Below are positions 24,817 to 34,204 of a DNA stretch of 35,467 nucleotides, piece by piece; position 1 is the stretch's first letter; every line of letters starts with the position of its first letter. The position numbers were made by a program, and so were the translations under genes. The stretch is taken from NCBI GenBank assembly GCA_028716705.1, contig JAQUPI010000015.1:1-35467 (forward strand), read 5' to 3'. Source of the DNA: Candidatus Omnitrophota bacterium (GTDB lineage: Bacteria > Omnitrophota > Gorgyraeia > Gygaellales > Profunditerraquicolaceae). The notes below the pieces were generated by a model that saw only the letters and a program-made list of their open reading frames with translations, was not told the origin of the DNA and ran no database searches.

Positions 24817-24862
24817 GGGACAGCGACTATTTTTTATCTTAAATAAAAATAGTCGCTGTCCC
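24817..24862. repeat. Perfect 18-bp inverted repeat upstream of the helicase gene
   Basis: GGGACAGCGACTATTTTT at 24817-24834 is repeated exactly in inverted orientation at 24845-24862, around a 10-base loop. It ends 9 bases before the helicase ATG, leaving little room for ribosome binding outside the stem. It could be a REP-like dispersed palindrome, a 5' mRNA structure, or both. It lacks the U-run placement of a rightward intrinsic terminator. Confidence 0.85.
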
Positions 24863-24871
24863 CAATTAAAT

Positions 24872-27784
24872 ATGAATACAATTCTGAAAGGGTTGAATAA
24901 GGAGCAGATTGAGGCGGTCACGCATAAAGAGGGGCCGCTTTTGATCATTGCCGGGGCCGGCACGGGCAAAACCACGGTCATCACCCGAAGGATCGCCTGG
25001 TTATTATCCGAAGGCCTGGCTAAAACCAACGAGATTCTGGCGCTTACTTTTACGGATAAGGCAGCGCGCGAAATGCAGGAGCGGGTAGACATACTTGTCC
25101 CTTACGGTTATACGGACATTTGGATATCCACTTTTCACGCCTTCGGCGACCGGCTCTTAAGAGAGAACGCCCTGGTTGCCGGGCTTAATCCGGATTTTAA
25201 AGTGCTGACGCGCCCTGAATCCGCGGTCTTTTTCCGCGAGCACCTTTTTAAATTCAGCCTTTCCTATTACAGGCCGCTGTCCGACCCAACGCGTTTCATA
25301 GAAGCGCTGATATCTTTATTCAGCCGCGCGAAAGACGAAGATATATCCTGCGCGGAGTATGTCGCTTACGCCGACGGGCTTCTCGCGAAGGCGGCAAATG
25401 AGCCGGATGATCCGGCCTTAGGGGAAGAGGCCAGGCAGCAAAAGGAGATCGCCGAGGCATATGCCAAGTACCAGGAACTTCTGGGAAAAGAAGGGCTGGT
25501 GGATTTCGGTAACCAATTTTACCTGGCATTACAGCTTTTGAGAGAACATCCTTTGATATTAAAGCGGTACCAGCGGCAATTTAAATATATCCTGGTAGAC
25601 GAATTCCAGGACACAAATTACGCCCAATATCAGCTGGCCAGGCTTTTAAGCGCCGCGGGGTGCAATATTACCGTCACGGCCGACGATGATCAATGCATCT
25701 ATCGCTTCAGGGGCGCCGCCTATTCGAACCTGCTGAATTTCATAAGGGATTTTAGCGACGCCAAAAAGGTGAGCATTGTCCGGAATTACCGCTCTTACCA
25801 GCCGATACTTGACAGCGCTTACCGGCTTATACAACACAATAACCCTGAGCGCTTTGAGGTAAAGGCAAAAATAGACAAGCGGCTTATCGGCTTGGCTAAA
25901 AAAGGGTCTCTTCCCGAACACCTTTATTTTGACACTAATTCCACGGAAGCGGATAATGTAGCCCAGATCATTAAGGATAAGACAGCGCAAGGGAGTTTTA
26001 AATACAGAGATTTCGCCATTCTTGTCCGTTCTAATTCCGACGCGCAAAGTTTCCTTCAGGCGCTGAATATGCAGTCCATACCCTGGCAGTTCAGCGGCAA
26101 CCAGGGGCTTTATTCCAGGGAAGAAGTCAAGTTATGCATAAATTTCCTGCGCGTCATAGCCAACCCCTCGGATTCATTGAGCCTGCATTACCTGGCCAGC
26201 AGCGAGATCTACACGTTAAACCTTTCGGATCTAAGCCTCTGCTCGCATTATGCCCGGCGGAGAAACAAGGCCCTGTATACGGTATTTTCCGGGCTGGAAA
26301 GCATACCGGAATTGAAGGAGTTAAGCGCTGATTCGGTAAAAAAGATAGCGGAAATCACCGCCGACATCGAAAAATTCCTCAAGATCTCAAGGGAGCAGGC
26401 TACCGGGAGGCTGCTATACAGCTTTCTTACTGATACCGGCTTTCTAAAACGCCTTACCAAAGATCCCAGCCTGGAAAACGAAACGAAGATCCAGAACCTG
26501 GCCAAATTTTTTAACAACGTCCGCGATTTTGGCTTGGTGGCCCGGGAAGACCGCGTCATCAGCTTTGTTAATTACCTGAACCTTCTCATTGAAGCGGGGG
26601 ATGACCCCTCTACGGTCGAAGCGGACTTGGATGCCGACGCGGTGAATATCCTCACCATACATAAGGCAAAGGGGCTGGAATTCCGGGTTGTATTCCTGGT
26701 GGCCCTGGTCGAGGGGCGTTTCCCCTGGCCGCGCAGGCGCCAGCCTATAGAGCTGCCCGATGCCTTGATCAAAGAGGTACTGCCCGGAGGGGATTTCCAT
26801 ATACAGGAGGAGCGCAGGCTTTTTTATGTGGGAATGACGCGGGCAAAAGAGGAACTTTATTTTACCAGCGCCGCTGACTACGGCGGAAGCCGCCTGCGAC
26901 GCACGAGCCAGTTTATCCTTGAGGCGCAGGGCGTTGACCGGGAACAGAAAGTGGAACGGAAGAAATCCAGCGCCATAGAGGCGATCGAACGTTTCGCCCC
27001 AAAAAAAGAATCTAAACAGGCCCGGCTCTCGGCGGTCCCTGAGGGAAAACTCATCTCGTTGAGTTATTACCAGATCGACGACTATCTCACCTGCCCATTA
27101 AAATATAAATACGTGAATATCCTGCGCGTTCCGATAATGGAGCACCACACGGTTATTTATGGGAGGGCAATGCATGAAGCCGTGACGAGATATTTCCTGT
27201 TTAAGGCAGCCGGGAAGAAAATATCCGTCGGCGAACTGCTGAACGTCTTTAAAGAAAGCTTTGACCCGCAGGGTTTCCTCGAAGAAAAGCATCAGCAAGA
27301 GCGTTTAAGCACCGGCTGCGAGGCGTTGATCAGGTTCTTTAACGAAGAGGGCAAGCGCGGCTCAAAGCCGGTCCATATCGAAAAAGATTTTTCCTTTATT
27401 TTCGAGGATAGCAAAATTAACGGCCGATTTGACCGGATAGATATGGACGCTGAGGGGCCGGTGATCATGGATTTTAAGACCTCGCAGATACAAACGCAGA
27501 AGGAAGCGGATAAGCGGGCAAAAGAGAGTATGCAGCTGGCGCTTTACGCCCTGGCCTATAAGACGATATTCGGGCAGCTTCCGGTGAGGCTGGAACTTTA
27601 TTTCCTGGAATCCGGGGTGATCGGCTCAAATAACGTTAAGGAGGCGGACCTGGAGAAGATCAAGGGAAAGATAAGGGAGGTCTCTAAGAATATCCGTGCC
27701 GGTAATTTTTCCGCTACCGCCGCCTACATGGCGTGTACTTATTGCGCGTACAATCAGATATGTCCATCAGCTATAGTCAGATAA
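24872..27784 (+). CDS. UvrD/AddA-type helicase fused to a RecB-family iron-sulfur nuclease
   Basis: This 970-residue protein joins a superfamily 1A helicase to a C-terminal PD-(D/E)xK nuclease. Helicase motif I is AGAGTGKT at 27-34, motif II is LVDEFQD with Asp243-Glu244, and the late motifs HKAKGLEF and FYVGMTRAKEELY are present. The nuclease domain begins near residue 735 and shows His768 in AMHEA, Asp854 in GRFDRID, Asp867-x-Lys869 in MDFKTS, and a downstream MQLALY glutamine. Cys741, Cys955, Cys958 and Cys964 have the spacing of the AddB/Cas4 4Fe-4S staple. The organisation resembles one subunit of AdnAB, which suggests double-strand break resection. A UvrD-like repair helicase is the alternative. 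No second AddB-like gene is adjacent. Confidence 0.92.
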   Translation: MNTILKGLNKEQIEAVTHKEGPLLIIAGAGTGKTTVITRRIAWLLSEGLAKTNEILALTFTDKAAREMQERVDILVPYGYTDIWISTFHAFGDRLLRENALVAGLNPDFKVLTRPESAVFFREHLFKFSLSYYRPLSDPTRFIEALISLFSRAKDEDISCAEYVAYADGLLAKAANEPDDPALGEEARQQKEIAEAYAKYQELLGKEGLVDFGNQFYLALQLLREHPLILKRYQRQFKYILVDEFQDTNYAQYQLARLLSAAGCNITVTADDDQCIYRFRGAAYSNLLNFIRDFSDAKKVSIVRNYRSYQPILDSAYRLIQHNNPERFEVKAKIDKRLIGLAKKGSLPEHLYFDTNSTEADNVAQIIKDKTAQGSFKYRDFAILVRSNSDAQSFLQALNMQSIPWQFSGNQGLYSREEVKLCINFLRVIANPSDSLSLHYLASSEIYTLNLSDLSLCSHYARRRNKALYTVFSGLESIPELKELSADSVKKIAEITADIEKFLKISREQATGRLLYSFLTDTGFLKRLTKDPSLENETKIQNLAKFFNNVRDFGLVAREDRVISFVNYLNLLIEAGDDPSTVEADLDADAVNILTIHKAKGLEFRVVFLVALVEGRFPWPRRRQPIELPDALIKEVLPGGDFHIQEERRLFYVGMTRAKEELYFTSAADYGGSRLRRTSQFILEAQGVDREQKVERKKSSAIEAIERFAPKKESKQARLSAVPEGKLISLSYYQIDDYLTCPLKYKYVNILRVPIMEHHTVIYGRAMHEAVTRYFLFKAAGKKISVGELLNVFKESFDPQGFLEEKHQQERLSTGCEALIRFFNEEGKRGSKPVHIEKDFSFIFEDSKINGRFDRIDMDAEGPVIMDFKTSQIQTQKEADKRAKESMQLALYALAYKTIFGQLPVRLELYFLESGVIGSNNVKEADLEKIKGKIREVSKNIRAGNFSATAAYMACTYCAYNQICPSAIVR

Positions 27785-27825
27785 TATTTGATAGTATTTA
27801 TTAATATTTGTCACTTTCTTTTACT

Positions 27826-28827
27826 ATGTTGAGGATCGGCAGTTTTAAACTGAATTCAAACCTTATACTCGCGCCTATGGCGGGAGTAAGCGATTTTCCT
27901 TTCCGCATGCTCAACCGGAAGTTCGGATGCGAATTGGCCTTCGTTGAAATGATCAACTGCCGCTCCATAAGCGCGAAAAGCAAACGCACTCAGCAGATGC
28001 TCTTTTCAAATCCCGATGACCGCCCGCTCGGGGTCCAGCTTTTGGGCTGTGAAGAAAATTTCGTGCGCAAGGCGCTTGATGTGATCGGCAAGTACAAATT
28101 CGATGTCCTGGATTTTAACGCGGCTTGCCCGGTGCCGAAGGTAGTGCGCCGGGGAGAGGGTGCCGCCCTGCTCAAGGACCCTAAAAAACTAAGCGGGATC
28201 TTAAAAATTATCGTCAAGAAAAGCCCGGTCCCCGTTACCGTGAAGATCCGCACCGGTTGGGATAAGAATTCCGTTAATGCGGTAGAGACCGCGCTGTCTT
28301 GCCAGGACGCGGGAATTTCGGGTTTGTTCATCCACGGCAGGACCCGGGCGCAGGGTTACGGCGGGCAGGTGGATTACAGCTCCATCGCGCGCGTTAAAAA
28401 ATCCGCGCGTATACCGGTTATCGCCAGCGGCGACATATTCTCCCCCGGGCTGGGCAAGAAGATGTTCGATGAGACGGGTTGCGACGGTATAGTTATCGCC
28501 AGGGGCGCCCTGGGGAATCCGTGGATATTTAATGAAATATCCGGATTCTTAATGACCGCGAAAACCCGCGAAAGGCCCGCCCTTGATGAGCTTATTAAGG
28601 TAATGCTCGGGCACCTGGATATGTATACCGGATACTATGGAGAGAAGAACGGCGTAATAATATTCCGCAAATTTTTCGCCTGGTATACTAAAGGCTTGCG
28701 CAGGGTCAGGCCGTTAAGGCAGTTGGTGAGCCGGACAAAGACATATTCAGATATGACGGCGATCATAAGATCTTTGGGCGCGGTATCCTCCCGCTCATAT
28801 AAAATGTTGACTTGCGATACAATCTAA
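27826..28827 (+). CDS. tRNA-dihydrouridine synthase (DusB-like)
   Basis: An FMN-dependent reductase that converts uridine to dihydrouridine in tRNA. From ATG 27826 the protein has 333 residues. It begins ILAPMAGVSDFPFR, the FMN-binding strand, and has the catalytic Cys101 in NAACPV. The uridine- and FMN-binding Lys140 lies in TVKIRTGW and His170 in IHGRTR, with SGDI and GALGNPWIF after them. These fit the DusB branch, though the Dus subfamily cannot be settled by eye. An in-frame TTG at 27808 is an alternative start; neither has a clear ribosome-binding site. It lies 41 bases behind the helicase gene, and the rpsO promoter overlaps its 3' end. Confidence 0.93.
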   Translation: MLRIGSFKLNSNLILAPMAGVSDFPFRMLNRKFGCELAFVEMINCRSISAKSKRTQQMLFSNPDDRPLGVQLLGCEENFVRKALDVIGKYKFDVLDFNAACPVPKVVRRGEGAALLKDPKKLSGILKIIVKKSPVPVTVKIRTGWDKNSVNAVETALSCQDAGISGLFIHGRTRAQGYGGQVDYSSIARVKKSARIPVIASGDIFSPGLGKKMFDETGCDGIVIARGALGNPWIFNEISGFLMTAKTRERPALDELIKVMLGHLDMYTGYYGEKNGVIIFRKFFAWYTKGLRRVRPLRQLVSRTKTYSDMTAIIRSLGAVSSRSYKMLTCDTI

Positions 28828-28835
28828 GTTATAAT
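28807..28835 (+). promoter_or_regulatory. Predicted sigma-70-type promoter for rpsO-pnp
   Basis: TTGACT at 28807-28812 and TATAAT at 28830-28835 are separated by 17 bases. Transcription would start near 28842, giving a leader of about 27 bases to rpsO. The -35 lies inside the last codons of dusB and the -10 just after its stop, so a new transcription unit begins here. Confidence 0.8.
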
Positions 28836-28868
28836 ATTAAAAATTCTTAGAAGAGGGAGGTGAATAAG

Positions 28869-29138
28869 TTGGTTTTGATCAAAGAAAAAAAGAAAGAGAT
28901 TATCGACAGTTTTAAAGCTCATTCGAGGGATACCGGTTCAGCCGAGGTGCAAGTCGCGATCTTGACGGAAAGGATAAACAATCTTTCCGATCATTTTAAG
29001 AATCACAAAAAAGATTTCCATTCTCGCCGCGGCCTCCTCATGATGGTTGGAAGGCGCCGCAGGCTCCTCAATTATCTCAAGGACAGGGACGCCAAGAAAT
29101 ACGAGCAGGTCCTGGATAAGCTCCGCTTGAGAAAATAA
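28869..29138 (+). CDS. rpsO: Ribosomal protein uS15
   Basis: uS15 binds the 16S rRNA central domain early in 30S assembly. I start it at TTG 28869, for 89 residues, the canonical length. GGGAGG at 28855-28860 then sits 8 bases upstream. An in-frame GTG at 28860 is the last base of that same ribosome-binding site plus the next two, so it cannot use it. Family landmarks include [41 protein letters not shown] and the basic C-terminus. It is followed by pnp after about 40 bases, the widespread rpsO-pnp pairing, in which PNPase turns over the rpsO message. Confidence 0.96.
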   Translation: MVLIKEKKKEIIDSFKAHSRDTGSAEVQVAILTERINNLSDHFKNHKKDFHSRRGLLMMVGRRRRLLNYLKDRDAKKYEQVLDKLRLRK

Positions 29139-29176
29139 GCCGTCTTTTTATCGGTCTTAATAACGGGATACTAAAA

Positions 29177-31264
29177 ATGCAGGATAATCTTATGAAAACC
29201 AAATTCGGAAGCAATGATCTGATCTTGGAAACCGGCAAGCTGGCCAAACAGGCCAACGGCGCCATAACCGTCCAGTACGGCGGCACGATGGTGCTGGTCA
29301 CCGCCTGTATGTCCAGGGAAGTCAGGGAAGGCCAGGATTGGTTTCCTTTAACCGTGGAATGCCAGGAGAAGACCTATGCAGCGGGAAGGATACCGGGCGG
29401 ATTCTTTAAGAGAGAAGGCAGGCCTTCGGAAAGCGAGATCCTTACCGCCAGGCTCATCGACCGGCCCATACGGCCGCTCTTTCCCAAGGGTTTCTTGAAT
29501 GAAGTCCAGATCATGGCCATAGTCCTATCCAGCGATGGGGAGAATGACCCGGATATCCTCGCGGTAACCGGGGCCTCAATGGCTTTATCTATCTCCGACA
29601 TACCTTTTAACGGTCCGGTTGCGTGCTGCCGGGTGGGACGGGTGGATAGCCAGTTTATTCTCAACCCGACATACGCCCAGTTAGAAGTATCCGACCTGGA
29701 TCTAGTGGTGGTCGCCAATGATAAGGGCGTGGTCATGCTCGAGTCAAAATGCAAAGAGTTATCCGAGGAGGTTTATTTAGAAGCGGTTAAATTCGGATAC
29801 GATAATCTGCAATGCATACTTGGCCTGCAGAAAGAGTTTAAGAAGCAGTTCGGCAAAGAAAAGGCCCAGATCGAATATAAGAAATTAGACCCTGAACTGC
29901 AAAGAAAAGTTGAAGAGTTAGCGCATGATAAATTAAAGGAAGTTTACAAGCTGGGCACCAAGGAAGAGCGCGAGGAAGCGGTTCACTTATTATCAAAGGA
30001 ATTAGAAGCCAAGCTTACTCTGGAAGGTTACGCGGCGCTGGATGTCAAGAACGCGCTGGTAGATTTAGAGAGATCGCAGGTAAGGAATAAGATATTGAAC
30101 GAAAATAAGCGTATAGACGGGCGTGACTTCACGACTATCCGGCCTATTTCTTGTGAAGTTTCCATTTTGCCCCGGACTCACGGCTCAAGCTTATTTACGC
30201 GCGGGCAGACCCAGAGCCTTGCCGTTACCACCTTAGGAACAGGCGAAGATGAACAGCTTGTCGAGGCGCTGGAGGGAGAAAAATATAAATCTTTCATGCT
30301 GCATTACAGTTTTCCGCCTTTTAGCGTCGGTGAAACGGCCCCTGTCCGCGGCCCAGGACGCAGGGAGATCGGCCACGGCGCGTTGGCCGAGAAGTCATTA
30401 TTGGCGGTTATGCCCACGAAAGACAGATTCCCTTATACAATAAGAGTAGTTTCCGAGATACTGGAATCTAACGGCTCATCGAGCATGGCCACGGTTTGCG
30501 CGGCGTCTTTATCATTGATGGATGCCGGAGTGCCCATAAAGGGCGCCGTAGGCGGTGTTGCTCTTGGGTTGATCAAGGAAGGCTCAAAAGCCGTCATTCT
30601 CACCGATATTACCGGCCTGGAGGATCATTTTGGAGATATGGATTTTAAAGTCGCCGGCACTAAGGAAGGGGTTTGCGCGGTCCAAATGGATTTAAAGATA
30701 GACGGCATAGATCTTGATCTGTTAAGTAAGTGTATTTACCAGGCAAAGGACGGAAGATTCTTTGTCCTGGATAGAATGCAAGAAACACTCGCCCAGCCGC
30801 GTTTAGAATTATCGACGCAGGCGCCCCGCATTGATATCATAAAAGTGAATCCGGAGAAGATAGGTTCTCTTATCGGCCCGGGCGGAAAGACCATCAAGAA
30901 GATCATTGCTTCTACAGGCGCGAGTATAGATATACAGGACGATGGAAGCGTGCTCGTGGCATCGACTGATTCCGCAAAGTCCCAGGCGGCCATAGCGATG
31001 ATCAAGGCCATAACTGACGAGGTTGAAGTCGGCAGGATCTATACGGGCAAGGTAAAGCGCATAATGCCGTTCGGAGCTTTCTGCGAGATCGCTCCCGGAA
31101 AAGAGGGGTTGGTGCACGTTTCGGAAATATCCGCTACCTTCGTCAAGAACGTGGAATCCGTGGTCAAGATCGGCGACGAATTCAAGGTGAAGGTCATAGG
31201 AATAGATGAGTTAGGCAGGATCAACCTCAGCAAAAAACAGGCAGAGGATAATAATCAAAAGTGA
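29177..31264 (+). CDS. pnp: Polyribonucleotide nucleotidyltransferase (PNPase)
   Basis: PNPase degrades RNA phosphorolytically from the 3' end. The 695-residue protein has two RNase PH-like cores (about 8-220 and 315-540) joined by a helical linker, then a KH domain (about 555-610, GSLIGPGGKTIKKI) and an S1 domain (about 620-690, GKVKRIMPFGAFCEI). The second core keeps the phosphate-binding SNGSSSMAT segment. The start is either ATG 29177 (weak GGGA upstream) or ATG 29192 (AGGA at 29181-29184, 7 bases away); the latter would remove five residues and is at least as likely. It overlaps ftsK by 4 bases (GTGA). Confidence 0.97.
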   Translation: MQDNLMKTKFGSNDLILETGKLAKQANGAITVQYGGTMVLVTACMSREVREGQDWFPLTVECQEKTYAAGRIPGGFFKREGRPSESEILTARLIDRPIRPLFPKGFLNEVQIMAIVLSSDGENDPDILAVTGASMALSISDIPFNGPVACCRVGRVDSQFILNPTYAQLEVSDLDLVVVANDKGVVMLESKCKELSEEVYLEAVKFGYDNLQCILGLQKEFKKQFGKEKAQIEYKKLDPELQRKVEELAHDKLKEVYKLGTKEEREEAVHLLSKELEAKLTLEGYAALDVKNALVDLERSQVRNKILNENKRIDGRDFTTIRPISCEVSILPRTHGSSLFTRGQTQSLAVTTLGTGEDEQLVEALEGEKYKSFMLHYSFPPFSVGETAPVRGPGRREIGHGALAEKSLLAVMPTKDRFPYTIRVVSEILESNGSSSMATVCAASLSLMDAGVPIKGAVGGVALGLIKEGSKAVILTDITGLEDHFGDMDFKVAGTKEGVCAVQMDLKIDGIDLDLLSKCIYQAKDGRFFVLDRMQETLAQPRLELSTQAPRIDIIKVNPEKIGSLIGPGGKTIKKIIASTGASIDIQDDGSVLVASTDSAKSQAAIAMIKAITDEVEVGRIYTGKVKRIMPFGAFCEIAPGKEGLVHVSEISATFVKNVESVVKIGDEFKVKVIGIDELGRINLSKKQAEDNNQK

Positions 31265-33450
31265 AGGAAAGAAGATTAAACGAGGTCCGCGGAGTTATCC
31301 TTGTGGCCGCAGGCCTGATGGTTTTAGCCAGCCTGATCAGATTTGACCCCCTTGACCTGTCTGTTTATGCCTCTCATCCGAACATCCCCCCTAAAAATCT
31401 ACTAGGTATATTCGGCGCTTATCTCGGCGGCGTAATCGTATACTTATTCGGCAGGCCCTCTAGTTTTCTGATCCCCGTTCTCATCTTAATGCTGGGGATA
31501 ATGTATTTCAGGCAGAGGGTTCCCTATCTCGGCATACCCAGGATACTGGGTATGCTGCTTTTTTTGGTATCAGTCGCTTCTATGATCGGCATGTTCTATC
31601 CTTCTAACAGGTACAGCATGTTCAACAACTCCGGTATCATCGGTTCGTTAAGCTCTAATTTCATTACTACCTATTTCAGCCGCCTGGGCGGTTTTATTAT
31701 TTTCAGCACTTTTATCGTCCTTTCGCTCGCCCTGGTCACTGAGATCCTTATTTCCTCTTTATTCCTGAGCATTGCCAATAAGGCAAGAGGTTTATTTAAG
31801 CCGGTATTAAATTTCAGGATCAAGCCGCGGATACCGGAGTCGAAGCCGCTTTTTAACGGGAAAAAAGAACCCAGGCAGGCGCCTGTTGAAGCGCCCAAGT
31901 CAAAAATAACCGAGATCCCGGTCAAGCCATTAGTTCCTTCCAAGCCTAAAATCCAGATAAAGACGAATACGGCCGCGAAACCCCTGGCGGAAGAAATAAG
32001 GTCAAAACCTCAGGAGGTGAAGATAGGGGATTATCACCTGCCTACCCTTGACCTGCTGGATGCTCCGGCGCCTATCGAATCCAGGCAGATCAAAGAGGAC
32101 CTCACGGCGAATGCCCGCATCCTGGAAGATACGCTGGATGATTTCGGTATTTCCGTTAAGGTCACGGATATTGAGCGCGGGCCGATAATTACCAGGTATG
32201 AATTGGAGCCAGCTCCCGGAGTAAAGCTGAACCGTATCGTGGCTTTGAACGACGATATTTCCCTGGCGATGAAGGCCCAGTCAGTCAGGATAGTCGCTCC
32301 CATACCGGGCAAAGCGAGAGTCGGCGTAGAAGTACCGAATTCCCAGAGCAGTTTTGTATATTTAAAAGAGATACTCGCTTCCCCGGAATTTCAAAAAGAA
32401 GATTCTAAATTGACACTGGCGCTCGGTAAAGATATCTCCGGACAGCCGGTAATGGCGGACCTAGGCGAAATGCCTCACCTGTTGATCGCCGGAACCACCG
32501 GTTCAGGCAAGACCGTTTGCATGAATTCTTTGATTCTTTCCATGCTTTTTAAGGCCACACCATATGAATTAAAGTTTTTGATGGTTGACCCGAAGATGGT
32601 GGAGCTTGCGCCTTTTAACGGGATGTCGCATCTTCTTTGCCCCGTAGTCACAGACGCGAAAAAAGCTTCTGTCGCGCTTAATTGGGTAGTGAACGAGATG
32701 GAGGAGCGCTATCAGCTTTTGGCCAAGGCCGGCGCCAGAAATATTGAGGCCTATAACCAGAAACAGGAGAAGCTTCCCTACATTGTAGTCATAATCGATG
32801 AACTTGCGGATCTGATGACGGTTGCCCGTGACCAGATCGAAAATGCCATTACCCGCTTGGCGCAGCTTTCCCGCGCGGTAGGCATACACCTTATTTTAGC
32901 CACCCAAAGGCCGTCGGTAGACGTTATTACCGGCGTGATCAAGGCAAATTTCCCGGCGCGCATATCCTTTAAAGTAGCTTCAAAGGTTGATTCCCGGACA
33001 GTGCTGGATATGAACGGAGCGGATAAGCTCCTGGGCAGGGGTGACATGCTCTTTTTGCGGCCGGGCGAGTCCAAATTGATCCGCGCGCAGGGTTCCCTCT
33101 TAAACGACTCGGAAATAGAAAGAGTGGTGGATTTTGTTAAATCGCAGGCGGAGCCGGTTTATGACGAGGAAATATTGAAAGAGCAGCAGAAATCCGCTTT
33201 TGTTAAAGGGGAAAAAGACGAATTTTATGACCAGGCGGTCAGGATAATTATGGAGAGCGGCCAGGCGTCGGTATCCATATTACAAAGAAGGCTGCGCTTA
33301 GGTTACACCAGGGCCGCGCGCATAATCGACATGATGGAACAGGAAAACGTTATCGGGCCTTTCGAAGGAAGCAAGGCGCGTAAGATATTGATAGACAGGG
33401 AAGAATGGCTGGAAAAGGAAATCATGCCCAAGCTGAGCGAAGATGAGTGA
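31261..33450 (+). CDS. ftsK: DNA translocase FtsK/SpoIIIE
   Basis: FtsK pumps DNA at the division septum and helps resolve chromosome dimers. The 729-residue protein has about five hydrophobic segments in the first 170 residues (near 11-28, 47-64, 68-83, 95-113 and 141-170). A Pro/Lys-rich linker follows to about 245, and then the motor. Walker A is GTTGSGKT at 411-418, and Walker B ends with Asp513-Glu514 in IIDELADL. The C-terminal winged-helix gamma domain (about 655-725) contains SVSILQRRLRLGYTRAARI, which recognises KOPS-like sequences in relatives. The linker is short compared with E. coli. Its GTG start overlaps the pnp stop, and its 3' end overlaps the RodZ-like gene by 8 bases. Confidence 0.96.
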   Translation: MKERRLNEVRGVILVAAGLMVLASLIRFDPLDLSVYASHPNIPPKNLLGIFGAYLGGVIVYLFGRPSSFLIPVLILMLGIMYFRQRVPYLGIPRILGMLLFLVSVASMIGMFYPSNRYSMFNNSGIIGSLSSNFITTYFSRLGGFIIFSTFIVLSLALVTEILISSLFLSIANKARGLFKPVLNFRIKPRIPESKPLFNGKKEPRQAPVEAPKSKITEIPVKPLVPSKPKIQIKTNTAAKPLAEEIRSKPQEVKIGDYHLPTLDLLDAPAPIESRQIKEDLTANARILEDTLDDFGISVKVTDIERGPIITRYELEPAPGVKLNRIVALNDDISLAMKAQSVRIVAPIPGKARVGVEVPNSQSSFVYLKEILASPEFQKEDSKLTLALGKDISGQPVMADLGEMPHLLIAGTTGSGKTVCMNSLILSMLFKATPYELKFLMVDPKMVELAPFNGMSHLLCPVVTDAKKASVALNWVVNEMEERYQLLAKAGARNIEAYNQKQEKLPYIVVIIDELADLMTVARDQIENAITRLAQLSRAVGIHLILATQRPSVDVITGVIKANFPARISFKVASKVDSRTVLDMNGADKLLGRGDMLFLRPGESKLIRAQGSLLNDSEIERVVDFVKSQAEPVYDEEILKEQQKSAFVKGEKDEFYDQAVRIIMESGQASVSILQRRLRLGYTRAARIIDMMEQENVIGPFEGSKARKILIDREEWLEKEIMPKLSEDE

Positions 33451-34204
33451 GTCGACCGGAGCAAAACTAAAAAGCCTGCGTTTACAAAAAGGCCTGAGCC
33501 TGGAAGATGTTCATAAGAAAACGAAGATCCATTTGAACATCCTCAAGGCTATCGAAGAAGACAGCCTGGTAAATTTCAGCCCCATTTATATAAGAGGTTT
33601 CCAGAAGATCTATTGCAAGTTTTTGGGTATTGACCCCAAAGAGTGCATTGTTGATTATAAAGAGCCAAGTTCTTCGGTCAGGACGGTCGAGAAGGGAAAA
33701 GAGAAAACAGCGCCCGCGTGGCAATTTAAGCTGCCGAAGGTGCGCGTAAAGCCGAAGGCATTGATCCTCGTTATACTGGCGTTTTTCTTTATAATCTTTC
33801 TTTTTAAGCTTGGTAAGGCCGTCTCTTCAAAACCGGTTAAGCCAAAACAGGCCGTTAAAAGAACGCCCGCAGCCGTTGTTTCCAAGCCTTCGGGTAAACA
33901 GCAAGTTCAATCAACCGCGAAGGAACAGGCTAGCGCTCCGGCGGCAAAAACCATTACTCTGGATATACATACCAAAGAAGACACTTTTACGCAGGTAAAA
34001 GCGGATGGAAAGGTAGTCTTTCAGAACGTCCTGAGAAAGGGAAGGTCTGAGAGCTGGCAAGCGAAGGAAAAGATCGAGTTATCCGTGGGGAGCGCTGGAG
34101 CGGTAGAGCTGGAAGTAAACGGCAAGCGAATTTCGGGTTTAGGCAGAAGAGGGCAGGCGCTTAAGAATATCCTGATCACCAAGGAAGGCATGAGCATAAA
34201 ATGA
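33443..34204 (+). CDS. RodZ-like membrane protein with N-terminal helix-turn-helix
   Basis: A 253-residue single-pass membrane protein. Residues about 5-75 form the Xre-like helix-turn-helix of the RodZ family (GAKLKSLRLQKGLSLEDV, then YIRGFQKIYCKFLGI). A basic stretch precedes one transmembrane helix near 108-122 (LILVILAFFFIIFLF). A Lys/Pro/Ala-rich linker follows, and then a periplasmic beta domain of the DUF4115 type (about 165-253). RodZ links the MreB cytoskeleton to the elongation machinery; the same role is inferred here. Its position between ftsK and rimO is seen in several bacterial groups. It overlaps ftsK by 8 bases and rimO by 4. Confidence 0.9.
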   Translation: MSESTGAKLKSLRLQKGLSLEDVHKKTKIHLNILKAIEEDSLVNFSPIYIRGFQKIYCKFLGIDPKECIVDYKEPSSSVRTVEKGKEKTAPAWQFKLPKVRVKPKALILVILAFFFIIFLFKLGKAVSSKPVKPKQAVKRTPAAVVSKPSGKQQVQSTAKEQASAPAAKTITLDIHTKEDTFTQVKADGKVVFQNVLRKGRSESWQAKEKIELSVGSAGAVELEVNGKRISGLGRRGQALKNILITKEGMSIK

